Origin: Numida meleagris
Taxonomy: Eukaryota > Chordata > Aves > Galliformes > Numididae
Direction of reading: 5' to 3'
Length of the DNA stretch: 64,000 nucleotides
Assembly (NCBI RefSeq): GCF_002078875.1
Contig: NC_034410.1
Coordinates: 82,713,258 to 82,777,257, forward strand
Notes under the pieces: model-generated
The model's input: only the letters and a program-made list of their open reading frames with translations
What the model was told of the DNA's origin: nothing
Database searches by the model: none
Shown: positions 1-13,500 of the stretch, one piece after another
Layout: the number at the start of each line of letters is the position of its first letter
Numbering within the stretch: the stretch's first letter is position 1
Made by a program: the position numbers and the translations under genes

Positions 1-2888
1 CTGTAGTTTGGATCACAGGTGTCCTAAAGTTATAATTCCCAACCGGAGGCGAGGCAGGAGTGTTTGATATTCAAAGGATGTGGAAACTGAAATGCTCAGG
101 CATGGCTGAAGAAAATACGTAGTAAGAAAGAACAACATGATGACATTCTGCAGCTAAAAGTTTAGTTCAGTATCAGTCTAATGTGTTGAACAAAGCTCCA
201 TTAGACTGCAGAATAGGAAACAGTGGCAGCCAGTAGATAAGACACTAAAACAAGACAAGGCAACGTACGTGGGTTTTTTTTTGGTGGGAAATGCCCCACT
301 GGAACTGAGTGACCACACGAACCTTTCCCTCTCTGTCTGGGGGGACCAAGGAGCTCAGCTATGCTAGAGCAGCCCCAGCTGTGGGAACATGGCCACCGCA
401 AAGTCACCTTGGTTCACATTTCTTGTTTTCCATTTCTGAATAGTTTAGTGTAAGAATTTTTAGACAATGGGAGTAAAAGGCTGCACTTAAAAGAATAAAC
501 TAAAAGCTTGTTGATGAGCAAGAAAATCAGAAGGGCTGGTCTGAGTCAGGCATTCCATTTTGCTAAAGGCTTTTGCATATGTGACCAGACTGCCCTAATG
601 CAGAGAACTGGATGTTTGCCCCCAGACCTGAAGGCACGTTGCAGGGTTCTCAATGTCCATTCCAAGGCAATCAGTACAACCAAAGCATGCACTCAGATTT
701 GATTTTCTTTGTTTTCCCTCAGTAGTGACTTTGTGAAACAGTCACCGGTTCACACACAAATGGGTGCTGCAGCAGACCAGATCCAGCTAGGGTCAAGTGC
801 TGTTCCATTTGCAAACCTACTTTACTTTCCTGACAGCATCTCTAATTAGAGTTTTCTCTTATTTATTCTTTCCAATGCTCAGTTCTACTTGGGTGCGGAC
901 AAAGGTGCTGCTGCTCCTCCCTCCATCGGGACCTTTTGGGAATTGGTAAGCAAGCAGTAACGGGAAACAGAAGATGCAGTCTTTGATGTGTGTTGCATTT
1001 TCCCTTCCTTTCTGATCTTTTCTCCGTGATTTCATGTTCCTAATAACCTCAGACTGATGGAGAGCTACATGAACACATAAGGAACAGGAACGCCTTGGCA
1101 CCATAACCAGAAGACGGACAGCCTACAGGTTGTGTCTGATTACCCAGCAATGTCATCGGAGTGCTCTGAAATCTGCAGTCCAGGTGTGTTTCTGTGACTC
1201 CTTGTGCCTATTCCTCGTGTTGAGCTACATCATTGCATTTTGCATTGCGGGTTTCTACCTCACAGTTGCACTGTTTATTTGGCCCCATTTCATGGTAACC
1301 GGAAAGGTTTGGGGTGCTGGATTTTAACTGGGAAGCCTCGTGCTAGTTTCTTGTCCCAGTAAATCTCAGATAGTCAAGTCATTTTATACCTCTAACATTG
1401 CAATCCACAGTCCTGTAACGCTCTCAGGATTTCTCCTCTCAAAGATGAGAAAGCAAAAGAGCAGCACAAGCTAACTGAAGGAAACTCAGTCTCACAGCAA
1501 TCACTTCCCAGCCTCCACACAAACAAACGGGTTAAGCTGAGATAAAGCCATCGTAATCAGTATCAAATTAAGGACAATCTTTTATCTTAGTACAAACCAG
1601 AGAACACAGTGTACAGAGTAACAGAAAAATATACATCTTCAGCCATACAAAACGCACAAAAGCTTTCCTGTTGGAATAGTATTTTGTAGCTGACAGTCAG
1701 TTGTTGGTAGCTTTGTAGGCAACCCTGCACTGCTGGACAGGGGGAAATGGAGAACTGTTCTTTAAAATTTAGGAAACTGTTGGTCGTGTCACCTGTATAC
1801 CGCAACACGCTCCTCGAGGCTGCAGTCCTGATGACAGGAACGCCCACCCAACCCTGTGCCACAAACAATTTGTATTATTTTTAACATGATCGATAAATTA
1901 ATGCAGAAGGAGGTGGATCTGGGAGGGGAAGTGCCCTGGCTGTGCCAGCTGTACCCGTGCTGCCCAGGCTCTGTGGCCGGAGCCATCTGCGTGCAGGCAT
2001 GCCCGAGTTCCCAGCAACCTGGGGAAGCTGGAACTTCCCACCGAGTTACAAAAAGTCAGTATCAAGCTAGAGAGTCAGTAGCAAATCACTTTAAACAACT
2101 GTTTTGTTTTTTTTTTTTAAATCGTTAATGGAAATAAAATAAGATTTAGTTTCGGGTTGAGGTCAAGAAGGCAGACTATGGGGAGTGTTGGGTGCGTATA
2201 CCTGTGTGGAGGGGTGTCCTCCCCCTGCAGCTATTTGTATCTCTGAGTAAAGGTTAAGGTTAGGAATTTAGTAAGACAGCCATTTGTTTTTCTGTGGAGA
2301 CTAACAGTCCTGGGGTTAGGAAGTAATAATCATTCTTCTGCTTTAAAAACGGTTCTTTAACAAATAGCGGTAGCTCATTGCAATTTTCAGTTGTACAAAA
2401 TGACATATTTTCTATGTTACTATCAAAATATTCTGCATAACATTAATTTCTGTGCACTTATTAACATATGTACAGAACAGTGTTTCCCAATAGAGATCAG
2501 TTTGCTCCTTGCTGATCCTTTTTGCCCTAGATTTACCAAAACCAAACCTGAAATTAACTGTGTTAATAGTATAAAATCTCAGGAGAGATAAAGGATTGAA
2601 GGTTTATTTCCCAGCAGCAAACGAATAAAGGAACTCCTTCAAGTTAAAGTCTAGCCGAGACTAAATTTTAACCAACCGTAGTGAATCCAGGCGAGTCAGG
2701 AATATCACACGTTTTCCCGATGCATTATGTTGAGTACACAGAAGCAGAGGAATGTAAACAGACAGAAGGCACATGAAAGGCCCCAATCCATTCTCCATCA
2801 GACGGAAGTGAGAATTTCATAATTCTGTCATCAAGAGTCTTTTCATCATTTTCTCTCTCTCAAGTTCACGCCTCAGAGTCTCAGCGCT

Positions 2889-2970
2889 GTGTAATTAATG
2901 CACAAACAGCCAATTATGGGAACCACAATAAGTCTCAGATTTCAATTTAAAATAATTAACATTTTTGAAA
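2889..2970. promoter_or_regulatory. Possible conserved non-coding element, TAATTA-rich
   Basis: Contains gtaattaatgc, ccaattatggg and aataattaac with an ACCACA motif between, in a repeat-free stretch. The suggestion rests on motif density only. Confidence 0.2.
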
Positions 2971-3571
2971 TACCAAAAGAGGGGGAAAAGGTCAGACTCG
3001 ATTCAGTGAAAAAGCTGATAACTGATGGCTGATTCAAAAGCAAGTACCACTTGATATTTCTGAAGAGCAAACAGAAGCAAGGAAAAGGACACAGAAAAAC
3101 CCATATGGCTAAACTGTTTATGTTTTAACCTCCCTCTTGCTACAGGCTACCCATTTCAAAGGGAGCTGGATGAGGACTCTAAAAATAAAACAGCTACAGT
3201 AAATGCCAGCACTCAAAAAAACAGTGTTACAGCCCTCTGCTCCTCAGCACAGTGTGAGTTGGACGGCCAACCACCTACGCTGAATTTACTGCAGCCCACT
3301 TCATGAGCACACATCAGGGTAGGGGAAGCAGAGCCTGGATGTCCTTGCTCACACACCAGACCTCACACTGGGACTGCGCTGAGCTGCTGGTCCCATTTCT
3401 AATAAATATCAAAAATTGGGAAGAAAAGCAACAGTTTACTCTGTTGTTCTGGCAGTTGAGTAGCTAATGCTTGGAAAGCATTATGAAGACATTTTGAGAA
3501 TTTTTGTCCATTATGGACAAGCAAGAGTGGAACCACTCATTTGATCTGGGGACATCCTATGGAAGCTGACT

Positions 3572-3848
3572 TCATAGAATCAAGAATCATAGTCATACAA
3601 TCACAGAATGTCTTAAGTTAGAAGGTACCTTCAGATCACCCAGTTCCAACCCCTCTGCCATGGGCAGGGCTGCCCCCCACCAGCTCAGGCTGCCCAGGGT
3701 CCCATCCAACCTGGCCTTGAGTGCTGCCAGGGATGGGGCACCCACAGCTCCTCTGGGCAGCCTGTGCCAGCGCCTCACTGCCCTCCGAGTAAAGAATTTC
3801 CTCCTAATGTCTAACCTAAATCTCCCCTCTTTTACTTTAGTGCTATAG
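3572..3848 (-). mobile_element. CR1 LINE 3' end
   Basis: The plus strand carries the complement of the CR1 tail (tcatagaatcaagaatcata) followed by the standard avian CR1 order: aaggtaccttcagatcaccc, ccaacccctctgccatgggc, gcctgtgccagcgcctcac, and a run ending in taaatctcccctcttt. The element is 5'-truncated to about 280 bp, as most CR1 copies are, and somewhat diverged. It lies beyond the last exon seen here, in the same orientation as the host gene. Confidence 0.93.
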
Positions 3849-4765
3849 CTTCACAATTACACTTCCACTGGAGCAACACATTTTAAGGTGAGTTAGAAGT
3901 GTTGACCAAGTGTGCAGGTGGAATTAAACCAGTATCTGCAAAAATACTTAACAAATGAAAGTGGGAAGTGACTGCAAATCCAAAAGTAAAAAATCTAGTG
4001 TATCATGATGCCAAGGAAATATTTTTGTATTCAAGATAAGCTTCGGACCCTTTGTGCTCCAGAAGTACTGAGTATACCCACTCCTACATTTCTATTCAGT
4101 AAATCATCAGCTTGGGAAACTCAGCTTTGATTAAACTCTGAAATAAGAGGCCAGTGCAAAACTGGTAGGATGGAGGAATAGAAACTGAATGCAGTGGAAA
4201 GATGGAATGGCTTGTTTTTCTGAGAAACTACAAGAAACATCACTGTAGGCTGACATTACAGAAAAAAAAACAACAACCAAGAGGACAAAGAAAGAAAACA
4301 AGAAAACCAGTGTCTGTTTTTCATTTAGAAGAGCAGATATTTCTTAATTTCAGCTTCCCCCCATGGACATTTAATTTCAAAAAACAAATGGGAATAGCAA
4401 TTATTAAAGGAAAACCATGGTTCAGGGAAAATGACTTGCCTGAGGAAAATTTGCACAACCTTTTCTCTCCAGGCCATTGACTATATAAATGGTACACTGC
4501 TGGCTGCAGCAGTTAATTAAGTTCTTGTGGGTTTTTTTTTTTGTTGTTGTTTTTCTTGCCTCAGAGCAGATGTGAGGTCTAGTTACTTCCTTACAAAACC
4601 CACCTCTTCTGAGCTGGGTATCGAGAAGCAACTGAAAATCATTTGGTATCAGGGGTAAAAAGGCACTTTAGAAAGAAGGTGAATTTTCCCCACTGTAATT
4701 AAGACAGAAAAAGAGAAATACAGCCAATTCCCTTATGCACAGAGCATGAAAGAGCTGCATAGTAC

Positions 4766-4929
4766 CTGTCCGCCAGCGAAATCGGTTTATGTGACGTGTA
4801 TATTGTCTGCACTGTCGGAGTCGGCACAGACTCTGCCAGGGATCTCAGTACAGGCGATTTCGGTACCGGCGAAAGCTTGGGAGATGACTGCACCACACAG
4901 CACTGCAATTTGCTGTCTGTGAACTCTGC
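4766..4929 (-). CDS. Internal exon (phase 0-2), Ser-Pro cluster, CpG-dense
   Basis: A very strong acceptor (a tgtgtgtgtcttttgtag-type tract) and donor GGACAG/GTACTA enclose 164 nt. It encodes AEFTDSKLQCCVVQSSPKLS, then PVPKSPVLRSLAESVPTPTV, then QTIYTSHKPISLAD, with two bases (AG) left. Three Ser-Pro sites and two lysines occur within SSPKLSPVPKSPV, a likely target region for proline-directed kinases (inference). Ten CpGs in 164 bp stand out from the CpG-poor flanks and fit purifying selection on coding sequence. It joins the 27.7-kb exon in phase 0. The following exon, which must start by donating one base, was not found in 1-4765 and should lie past the window start. Confidence 0.87.
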
Positions 4930-7900
4930 CTACAAAAGACACACACAGACATGGGAAGAAAAAAGTGTAGATTAGCTTCTACTGCTCCTGCTCACTTTCA
5001 TCCTGTTCATTGCCAAACCCTCAATACCAGCAGCTAATAAAGAGAAGGAGATGCTGTAGCTTGGAGTGCAAGCTGCGTGTTCGTGGAGCGGCCAACTCTG
5101 CTATCAGCTCTCACGACTTTTTGGCAGGGATTCTTTCTTGTGCCAAACCACAGTGGGTAGCCCCAAGGTGCATGTGTGACCTGGGATGGTCATGGAGCAA
5201 CTGCAGGCTGCCAGTACCTTGGAACCCTTAGGTGTGCTCCTGCTGGATTGCTATCATGGCAACTTCTGGTCACACTTTGCAGCAGGGAGGAAGAAAAGTC
5301 ACCATCATAAGGGAGCATATGATATTTATCCACCTATATGAATAGCAAATTTTCTTTCTTAATTTTTTTTCTCAAAATCTGCAAGCCACATGGCATCAAT
5401 GCTAAAAAAAAAACAAAATAATTCAACCAGTGGAACAATTATTTGGGCCCAGAAAAGCATGGCTGTGTTAGGTTCATTTGCTTACTGTCATTTTTGGCTT
5501 GTCCCTGCTCATGTTTCAACTAAAATCATCTGATGTGCTCCAAGAGAATCTCTGAAGCAATGGGAATTCCATTAATTCCATGAAATTACGAAAATGGAAA
5601 GCATAAAACCAACTAAAGAAACTCTCCTTCTTCAACCCTGGTCAATCTTATGTGTAAATACTGGCTAATACAGCCTGCTCAGATTCCTCTCTCACTCAGC
5701 TTTTAGAGCTCAGCTTAACAGGCTACTCCAGCCTCTGAGGGTGAGCGTGAGCAACAGCACCACCTGTGAAGCTGATGTAAGTTCTCCTAGCCCTACTGAA
5801 ACCAGCAGTGCTATGGCAAATTACACTTGCTGAAGATTTGTCCTGTGTCCTAAAGTGTGTTTGCTTGGGATAATGGTTTTACTGTATATATCTAATGCAT
5901 CTTTCATATATGTATGCATTTACATATATATGTATGTTTGAAAAAAAATATTTAGCTGGTCTAAACAGATACAATTGCATTAACTTAAGTCTGTGTGACT
6001 TCTACCCACTGACAGTACAGCCACTGAGCCAGCCGTTTCTCCCTGGAAATTTCTGAAATTCAGAGGGGTTCCTGGCATGAACCTTCTTTTTAAACATTGT
6101 AGGAAACCAAGTTCTCCATTTTCTCCTCAACATCATTGCATACACACCACAAAATTAGAAGCCATGTCCTCAATAACATTTCAATGTTCTGTTCCAAGCA
6201 AAATAAATGAATAAATAAGAAAAAGTGAAGGGGAAGCAAGGAAAAGGAAAACGAAACAAGGAACAGGAGTCAGAAATGCTGGTAGCCATCAGGGACTGTG
6301 ACTGGAGGATACTTGGAGTGAGATCTGCCTGCAGGACTAACTCTGCCTTTCAAATGCTTTGCTGGGGAAAAGCAGCATTTAGATCCAGTCCCACGATCGG
6401 GTTTATTTTGAAAGAAAAGCCTCTTTCTTTAAATGATTTAGTGCAACCAGTCACTGCACATGGCCCAGCAGTGAGTTACATGTCTCTGATTCTGTGCTGG
6501 ATATAGACTGCTGCTACCAGTAAAAGTTACAGCTGAAGTCTGAAATGCTTGATTCTGTCAATGTAATTTGACAAAACAGAAGCCAATTACTGTGGTTTAC
6601 AATTAGAGGCAAGGAGTGTTTTTTCTTACAAACCAGAACTACTTCTCATACTGGAAAGGATGGGAAGGGTTATAATCAGAGTTCCACATCCCGTATTCCA
6701 TTATATCAAGTCCCCCAAAATCTTTTAAAATTCTCCGAATTGTCTGTGTAATTCATTTTGTCACACTTACTACATAACGTTCTACCCTTAAAGTAGGGCT
6801 TGGATTGGACTTCATTTTTGAGGTGTCAAATAACTGTTCATACTCACATGCAGTTTACCTTACCAAAAGCTCTAAATCCCAACATCTCTGAAAGTTTAGT
6901 AAGAATTAAGTCCAATATTTGATTTGAGTTATTAAGTAAACATGGGAGATTAAACAAGGATACCATTGTAGCCATCAACACGCTAACTATAATTCCTCCT
7001 TAAAATTCAGATGCAAATTCAGTGAAAATCCGGCTTCATTTTGTGATGGCACAGCAGGCAGTTTCAGGCAGCAGGCCATGCAGTAGCTAGAGAGAGGACT
7101 AAGACATCCCCACTCCCTTGGGAAGATGCTGTTGAGCTTCACATGAGCCCTCAGCAGCCCTGAGCTGAGCAGCATTTGGGGACTGACTGCGTTAGCAGCG
7201 AGCTTCATCATTTGACTCTTAGTCCTCTGTCTAGTAAGCATCAACATCTGAATGCAGGCACGTTCATTATTTGCATAATAGAAATATTTAACAGATTTGC
7301 ACTCTAAAGTCTGCTTGGAGTTTATCTTTTTTTGAGGACTGCTTAATGCATATGTTTTTAATACTGTTAAATTATTCCTTGGAATTGTGTTAAATACACA
7401 GCTTTTTAGTTGCACATTCTACTTACAGAAAACTGTGGTACTGTTGTAAAAGGATCGAAAAAAGGATTAGATGTATCAGCAGGGAATGTCTTTATCTTTA
7501 AAAAAGATAAAGAAAAAGATGTTACTTTCAGAGCATAAAAATGGAAAAGAAAAAAAAAAAGCAGCAAAGCATTGTAACTATAGTGACATATCCAACAAAT
7601 CAGAGCGGTTCAGCAGTGCTTGGACCAGACCAGAAAAGACCCCTCCAGAAATGCATACAGAAACTTGATGATGAACAGTCAAAGCATAAATATGAATACC
7701 TGAGAGACACAATTAAATTTGTTGCGTGCACAAAGTACCTTCTGATCCTGTAAACAGTCACTGGATCATTACCTGCTTCCTTCAGTGAGCACCGCATTGT
7801 AAAATATGCAATACAAAGTGCAGGAACCATTCTTTTCCATTGCAGAAACTTCATCTGAAGAACTTTGCTTATGCTATACATATTTTGGACCTCCGAAATT

Positions 7901-9767
7901 TCAGTTACACAGTTGCTGCCCAAGACAAACAATCACTGAGATGGGATCGAAAGACATCTCTCTGTAAAACAAGCCCTGTGGACAGTGGTTTGCTTTAGGC
8001 ATCTGCTGGAGCTGGCTGTCTGCCTGTGCCCAGCAGTGGGCTGCTGATCAGGGATAAGCTTTGGGGGTTTTCATCACAGGACTTGGGGTCACAGTCCGAG
8101 ATGAGCATGTCCCTGGGCAGAGAGGGCTAAGAATGGCCAGGGCTCAGCCCTGAGTGTACCGTCACTTGCCCCACGGTCTGCTGGAAGTCACTTCTGCCCT
8201 TAGAACTACTTCAAATGTTAATGGAAATTAAGGAAATATTCAAAGTGGCAACAACTTCTGTCCTGCTCCACTGCAAGTGGTGTTTGTCATGATTTTCCTC
8301 TCTGGAATGCAAACATTATTCATTCATTCACCAGGAAGACAAAATATCAGATGCAGGTATCAGCTTTGAATGACACTTCATGCTTTCCATTTTGGAAAAA
8401 AAAAACCCACATTTTTCAGTGTACAGGTGTGTTTTTCACTTTATTATAGAAAATGCTGTGCATTTTGTATGCGTGTTTTCAAGCATAATTCACTATCTAC
8501 AGCTATAGAACTACTGTTGGATAATCAAGAAAGCTAGCCTGAAGGCCCTGAGCCCTTGTAAGCCAAAGCAAAACCTGAAATTATGACATCAAATATAATT
8601 AAGTAAATGTATTGTGTTTATTTTGCAAATAAAATAACAGAAACGTATTTGGCTTATAAGGATGCCAAGGGAAATTAACAGCCATCTGTAGGGCTGCTTC
8701 TGCAAATACATGGAATTAGTCCTGGCCTTAATTGTCAGGCTTCTTAGACACGAGGATTATAGATGGCAAAAATACGTACCTTTTTTAACCGAACAGAGGT
8801 GGCTATAAGTCAGTCACATAGGTGCAAGTGAACAAACAACTGTGCAAACACATTCAAGAAAATTTCACACTTTTTTTTAGATTTATAATCTTGTCTTAGC
8901 AAAGAGTATGTGTGTATGTTGCTGGTTGAACCTTCTCTTGGCATTGCTGCAACAGTTCCTTGCAGGTACAAACAGTATAGGACAAAGCACAAGCATGCTC
9001 CACTATAAATGCAGTCTTTTAGCCAAAGGCAAAGCAGCACAGGGATGGAAAGTCGATTGCTCATAGATAGGCAGGTTGAGTCTGATGTGCTACAGCCAAC
9101 ATATTTCTCATTTTGCAGGTTGGGCTCATTAAGGAAATGAAGAGCAGTTACTGAATATAGAAAAGAAAAATGACACAGAAAATTTTTCAGGAGCCCACTG
9201 AAGTTTGGGAGCAGTGGTGTATGGAGACAGCCAGCCCTGGCGGCACGCCGGGGCACATAGCGGTACAGAGCTCCTTCTTGTAAAAGCAGCACTGTGAACT
9301 GTGCCTATGACAGAGGCCAGCAAAAACCAGATAATCTGTCTTAGTTATCAGCAGGAATTCCTCTCTAGAGGAGCTGTGCTTATTTAATCTCAGGAATAAG
9401 ACAATCCTGACAAATGAAAGGCTCTGTAGGTTCTAAACCCACCAATTTCCGGCATTTTAATGAAGATGAAAACAGAAATTAAGGGATAGAGGGGAAAAAA
9501 TAAAGCATAATTGTGTTCAATTTAAGAGTGAGAAAGAAGCCATCCTGCTCAGCTTTTAGGATTTAGTCTTTCTTTTTCTCATCTTGTTTCCTTCTGCTGC
9601 TCAGATGGCACAGTTTGAGCAGTTCGTTAGTTTGCCTGCCCTGGACTTTGATAAGAGCACTGCCTGCTCAGTGCTGTGAGGGGCCCTTATCTATTCATAG
9701 TTTGGTTCGTTTGAGGAGGAAATGGATATCAAGTCCTAATCCACCCAAGTGCAGAAAAATTCTGTAT

Positions 9768-10534
9768 ATTCAAGATCACATGCACCTGGGGAGGAATAAC
9801 CGCATTCATCAGTACAGGTGAAGGGCTGACCTGGTGGAAAGGAGCTCTGTGGAGAAGGACCTGGGTGTCCTGGTGGACAACAGGTTGGCCATGAGCCAGC
9901 AGTGTTCCTTGGTGGCCAAGAGGTCCACAAGAGGATCCTGGGGTGCATTAAAAAAAGCATGGCCATCAGGTCAAGGGAGGTGATCCTGCCCCTCTAGTCT
10001 GCCCTGGTGGGGCCATTTATACTACTGTGTCCAGTTCTGGGCTCCCTCTCCAGTTCAAAAAAGACAGAGATCTCCTAGGAGTCCAGCAGAGGGCCACAAA
10101 GATGATTTAGGGTCTGGAGGATCTCTCGTATGAGGAAAGGCTGAGAGACCTGGGTCTGTTCAGCCTGGGAAAAAGAAGACTTGGGGGGGGGATCTGATCA
10201 GTGTTTATAAATATCTAAAGGGAGGTGGGAGGCAAATGGATGAGACCAGGCTCTTCTCGGTGGTGTCTAGCAATAGGATAAGGAGTAATGGTCTAAAACT
10301 TAAACATAGGAAGTTTCGTACTAACATGCAGAAGAACTTATTTACAGTAAGAATGACGGAGCACTGGAACAGGTTGCCCAGAGAGGTTGTAGAGTCTTCT
10401 TCAATGGAGATATTCAAGACCCATCTGGATGCCTACCTGTGCGACCTACTGTAGGGTATCTGCTTTAGCAGGGGGATTGGACGCAATGATCTCTTGAGGT
10501 CCCTTCCAACCCCTGCAATTCTGTGATTCTGTGA
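9768..10534 (+). mobile_element. CR1 LINE, long 3' end with polymerase remnant
   Basis: About 770 bp of CR1 sequence in sense orientation, ending in the tail repeat attctgtgattctgtgaa. It contains diagnostic blocks such as gacctgggtgtcctggtgg, ctgtgtccagttctgggctc and ggagcactggaacaggttgc. The last 70 or so codons of CR1 ORF2 survive at 10236-10454 (HWNRLPREVVESSSMEIFKT region). The upstream coding part is broken by stops and indels, so the element is dead. It is the longest CR1 copy in the window and lies antisense to the host gene, inside the 22.7-kb intron. Confidence 0.95.
10236..10454 (+). pseudogene. CR1 ORF2 (reverse transcriptase protein) C-terminal remnant
   Basis: This open stretch reads TRLFSVVSSNRIRSNGLKLK and then a block with FTVRMTEHWNRLPREVV, ending DAYLCDLL and a stop. 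That is the conserved C-terminus of CR1 ORF2 in bird genomes. It lacks the reverse transcriptase and endonuclease domains, so it has no function by itself. The ATG at 10236 is internal to the original protein. Confidence 0.85.
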
Positions 10535-13500
10535 ACACTTTTCAGACTGAGGCTAAGGTAAGATGGGGAAGAAGTAAGGAAGTTAGGCATCTGGCTTATG
10601 TAAAACTGCATTTGGAAATCTGAAAGGCCATTTTACCCAGGAATACACATTGGCCTTCTTGTCCTGCATGTCTGCCATAGCCAGCAGTGTGCTGAGGGCA
10701 GCAGCTGCATCAGCATCTGACAGGAGGAAGAAAACCCTGCCTGCTCCTACCCCACCATTCTACGAGAGCGGTGTTGATGTCAGTCACTTCCTGAGCCTTG
10801 CCTTGGGGATGAATTTATTGTGTAGTGTCAAAACTCCAAGTAGCTCAGAAAGCAGAACTGCTCCCTGACCAGGACAGGAGGCCAAGACCTAAATGTTGCC
10901 ACCTGGGGGCTGAGAAGGGAAGAAGAGCAGAGCTACCTCCACCATCTACGACAGATCTGCCGTTCTTCCATTCCTGGAGACCTTCAGGAGCATCCAGGCT
11001 TCATCTGGGATTGCAAATGCAAGGGGACAAGGGGGAGGGAAGGACCACTTGGTATCACAGGGGCTACAGAAATATCATGAGCAACAAGAGGACAGAGCTA
11101 CACTCTAGCTGACAGCACAGATAAATGTTCAAGTGTAAAACAAGTTCGTAACCACACCTGTTCTCCCCACAGGAGTGAAAACAGTCTTACAAAGTCCCAG
11201 CCATAAAACAACCTTTAAATAAGGCCCTGGAGGTACCTGTCATGTCAGAGGGTCATGGTGTAGAAAAGGAGTGAAGGCTCTGCATGCCCCAGCAGCCCTG
11301 CACATGCTGAGGGCTCATTTCACAGCCTTTGGATGCCTCTTGCTTGAATGGTCAGGATGCACCACCACAGCAGAACTGCTTTGGACAAGCAGCTCCTTGT
11401 CTAGAATGTTTAGCTTGGCAGGTTGAGAATTTACTAAGCTTAAAAGAACACTTGGCTCTTAAAAAAAAGAAAAGAAAGAAAGAAAAACTACGTGAAAATT
11501 ATCTATGGGTAATTTTCTGCTAGTACTCAAAGATTCTTGTTACGCTATTAGCTGTCCATTGGGCTGACATACTTTGGAGATACCTGTCACAACTAGAAGG
11601 AATTAACAGCATTAATTTTCCTTGAAATTTATACTGCAAATTTGAATGAAGGAGGTTGGAGGAAGAAAAGGGACAACATGATAAGAACATTCTCCTTCTC
11701 TGTGCATTTGTGCAAAACGTTCCTCTGGACAGAGTTTAAAATCTCAGTAAAAACACTTGTACTCTCCTGAAATACCTTTTAAATAGGTTAGAAGAAAAAG
11801 AAATTAAATGTTCTCATAAAAGCAAACAGAAGTGTAGAGAGACAAAGAGAGAATTCCCACCTGAAATGAAAGCAGCAGGAGAGTGGTGGAAAGTGAGTCA
11901 GTAGTTGGAATGTGTTAATTGATATAAAATTAGCTATTTTTGGTATTTCTATCAGAGGGGAATATTAAAAATGTCTTTTCTGCTACAAAAAAAAAAATGC
12001 TTTCCACACTTTAGGGAAGTGTGCTTAATTTGGGTATGTTCTCCTACACTGAGAGTACCCGGGATACTCACTGCCCTGCCACATCGCACTCTTTCTACCA
12101 GGGTCCGATACCACATTGTGCTGTTGACATGCAACTACTGTTCTTCACTCCCCTTGGCTTCATGCCCATCCCATGCACCTTGATCAGAGGCCTTACAACA
12201 CACTGGAGAGGCTGTGTGCTGTCAAGGGGTTTGCACTGTTGCTTTGTACGCTGACCAGACACAAGGAAAACTGTTGGCCAAACACTTCAACAGCTTCCAA
12301 TGCCTTGGAGCAGAAGCAGAGCTGCTAACACCTGAAAGGGTGTCATAAATACGGCTCTCAGCACACACATACAGCCAGAGGAACATTCTATGGTGCTTTA
12401 TTTAAAAATACATACTACAAGATAAATACTGTCACATCCATCCAGCACAGAGATTTGTTTCTGCTTTTCAAACTCAAAAAAGTCAGCACCTGAAGCTACT
12501 GGAGTACATTGCATTAGTGTTTCCCAGTCCTGACGAGTGACACACTTAAAGCACAAGTTATCCATTAGACTTGCTTTCCAAAAAGTGATACAATTCTGGA
12601 CCCTGCTGTCGTTCAGTATAGCTCCTGTCTGCTGTCATATCTTTTCAGTGGCAAAAATGAATAATGAGGTGGAAAATGTGAAAACAAAAGAGTTTTTGGT
12701 GGTTTTAACCATGTGATACCCTAATGGCCAAACAAATTATTTTGAGTAGAAGTAATTCCTGGTTCCAGTGATTGCTCAAGTGATACCAACCTCAGTTCAC
12801 TCATTTCACGTGGCAATAGAAATGGCATGATAGGTAGACATTAATAACTTCCTGAGTGCACAGGGCAAAAATCAGACCAAACCAGTGCAGTCCCATAAAC
12901 CTGTGACAGAATAGAGATTTAAATCAGCAATATCATTGCTCAATCAGTCTTGGAAAAGGCTGTGTGAATAAAATGCCCTGATGAACCAAGCTTGGTGTCA
13001 GTCCCACATGTACTGCGTCCCAGAACACCTCCTTTTCATGGAAGGCAGGATTTCTTCTGCTTTCAACAAGCAGAAGATATCCAGGTGACTGTGTCTGATA
13101 TCCAGGACTGATATCCAGGTGTCAGTGTCAGCAGACAGATTCAATTCACATACATTAAAGAGGGGCAGTTTTGCAGAAATGCGCCATTGAAAACACCATC
13201 AAATGTGAAGTTTCTGAAGAAACTTCTGTGCTCAGTCAGGGAAACACCATGTGTTTGTAATCACCCTGTCTACTGCTGTTCCTTCTGTGGAGATAACACT
13301 GTGACATCTCACTTCCAGCTCCATCTGGTCTTTGCTCTCCCTTGCTCATCTTGCAAAGAACTGTCAGGGACTGGAGCTTGAGGAATTGCTTCAGACGATA
13401 TCCACTGACACCTAAAAACCAGCCTAAGTGAATCCAGCTGTTTGACTCTTCTGACTTACTGTTTCCTGGGTTTCCACATGAATGCATTCTGTTCCTCACT

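Larger units (their letters stand above)
1..4765. other. Non-coding, presumably intron
   Basis: Beyond the last exon seen. It holds the CR1 at 3572-3848, a GC-richer patch at about 1900-2040 without splice-bounded frames, and the TAATTA-rich stretch near 2.9 kb. I searched the minus strand for an exon entered in phase 2 and found none that was convincing. Confidence 0.6.

Noticed and set aside
859..1104. Minus-strand opening ending PDGGRSSSTFVRTQVELSIG, considered as a terminal exon
   Set aside because: The only usable acceptor gives a different frame after the phase 2 exit of 4766-4929, and that frame looks random.
6864..6887. 24-nt possible microexon (RCWDLELL, phase 0-0) with donor TTTTG/GTAAGG
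   Set aside because: It fits the phase of the 22.7-kb intron, but 24 open bases between an AG and a GT are expected often by chance. There is no other support.
6987..7415. 142-codon minus-strand open frame
   Set aside because: Reads as random translation with no supporting splice or start context.
8777..8799. 23-nt segment before a strong donor (AAAAAG/GTACGT)
   Set aside because: The length is not three-divisible and would break the phase between the 27.7-kb and 4.8-kb exons; the acceptor is poor.
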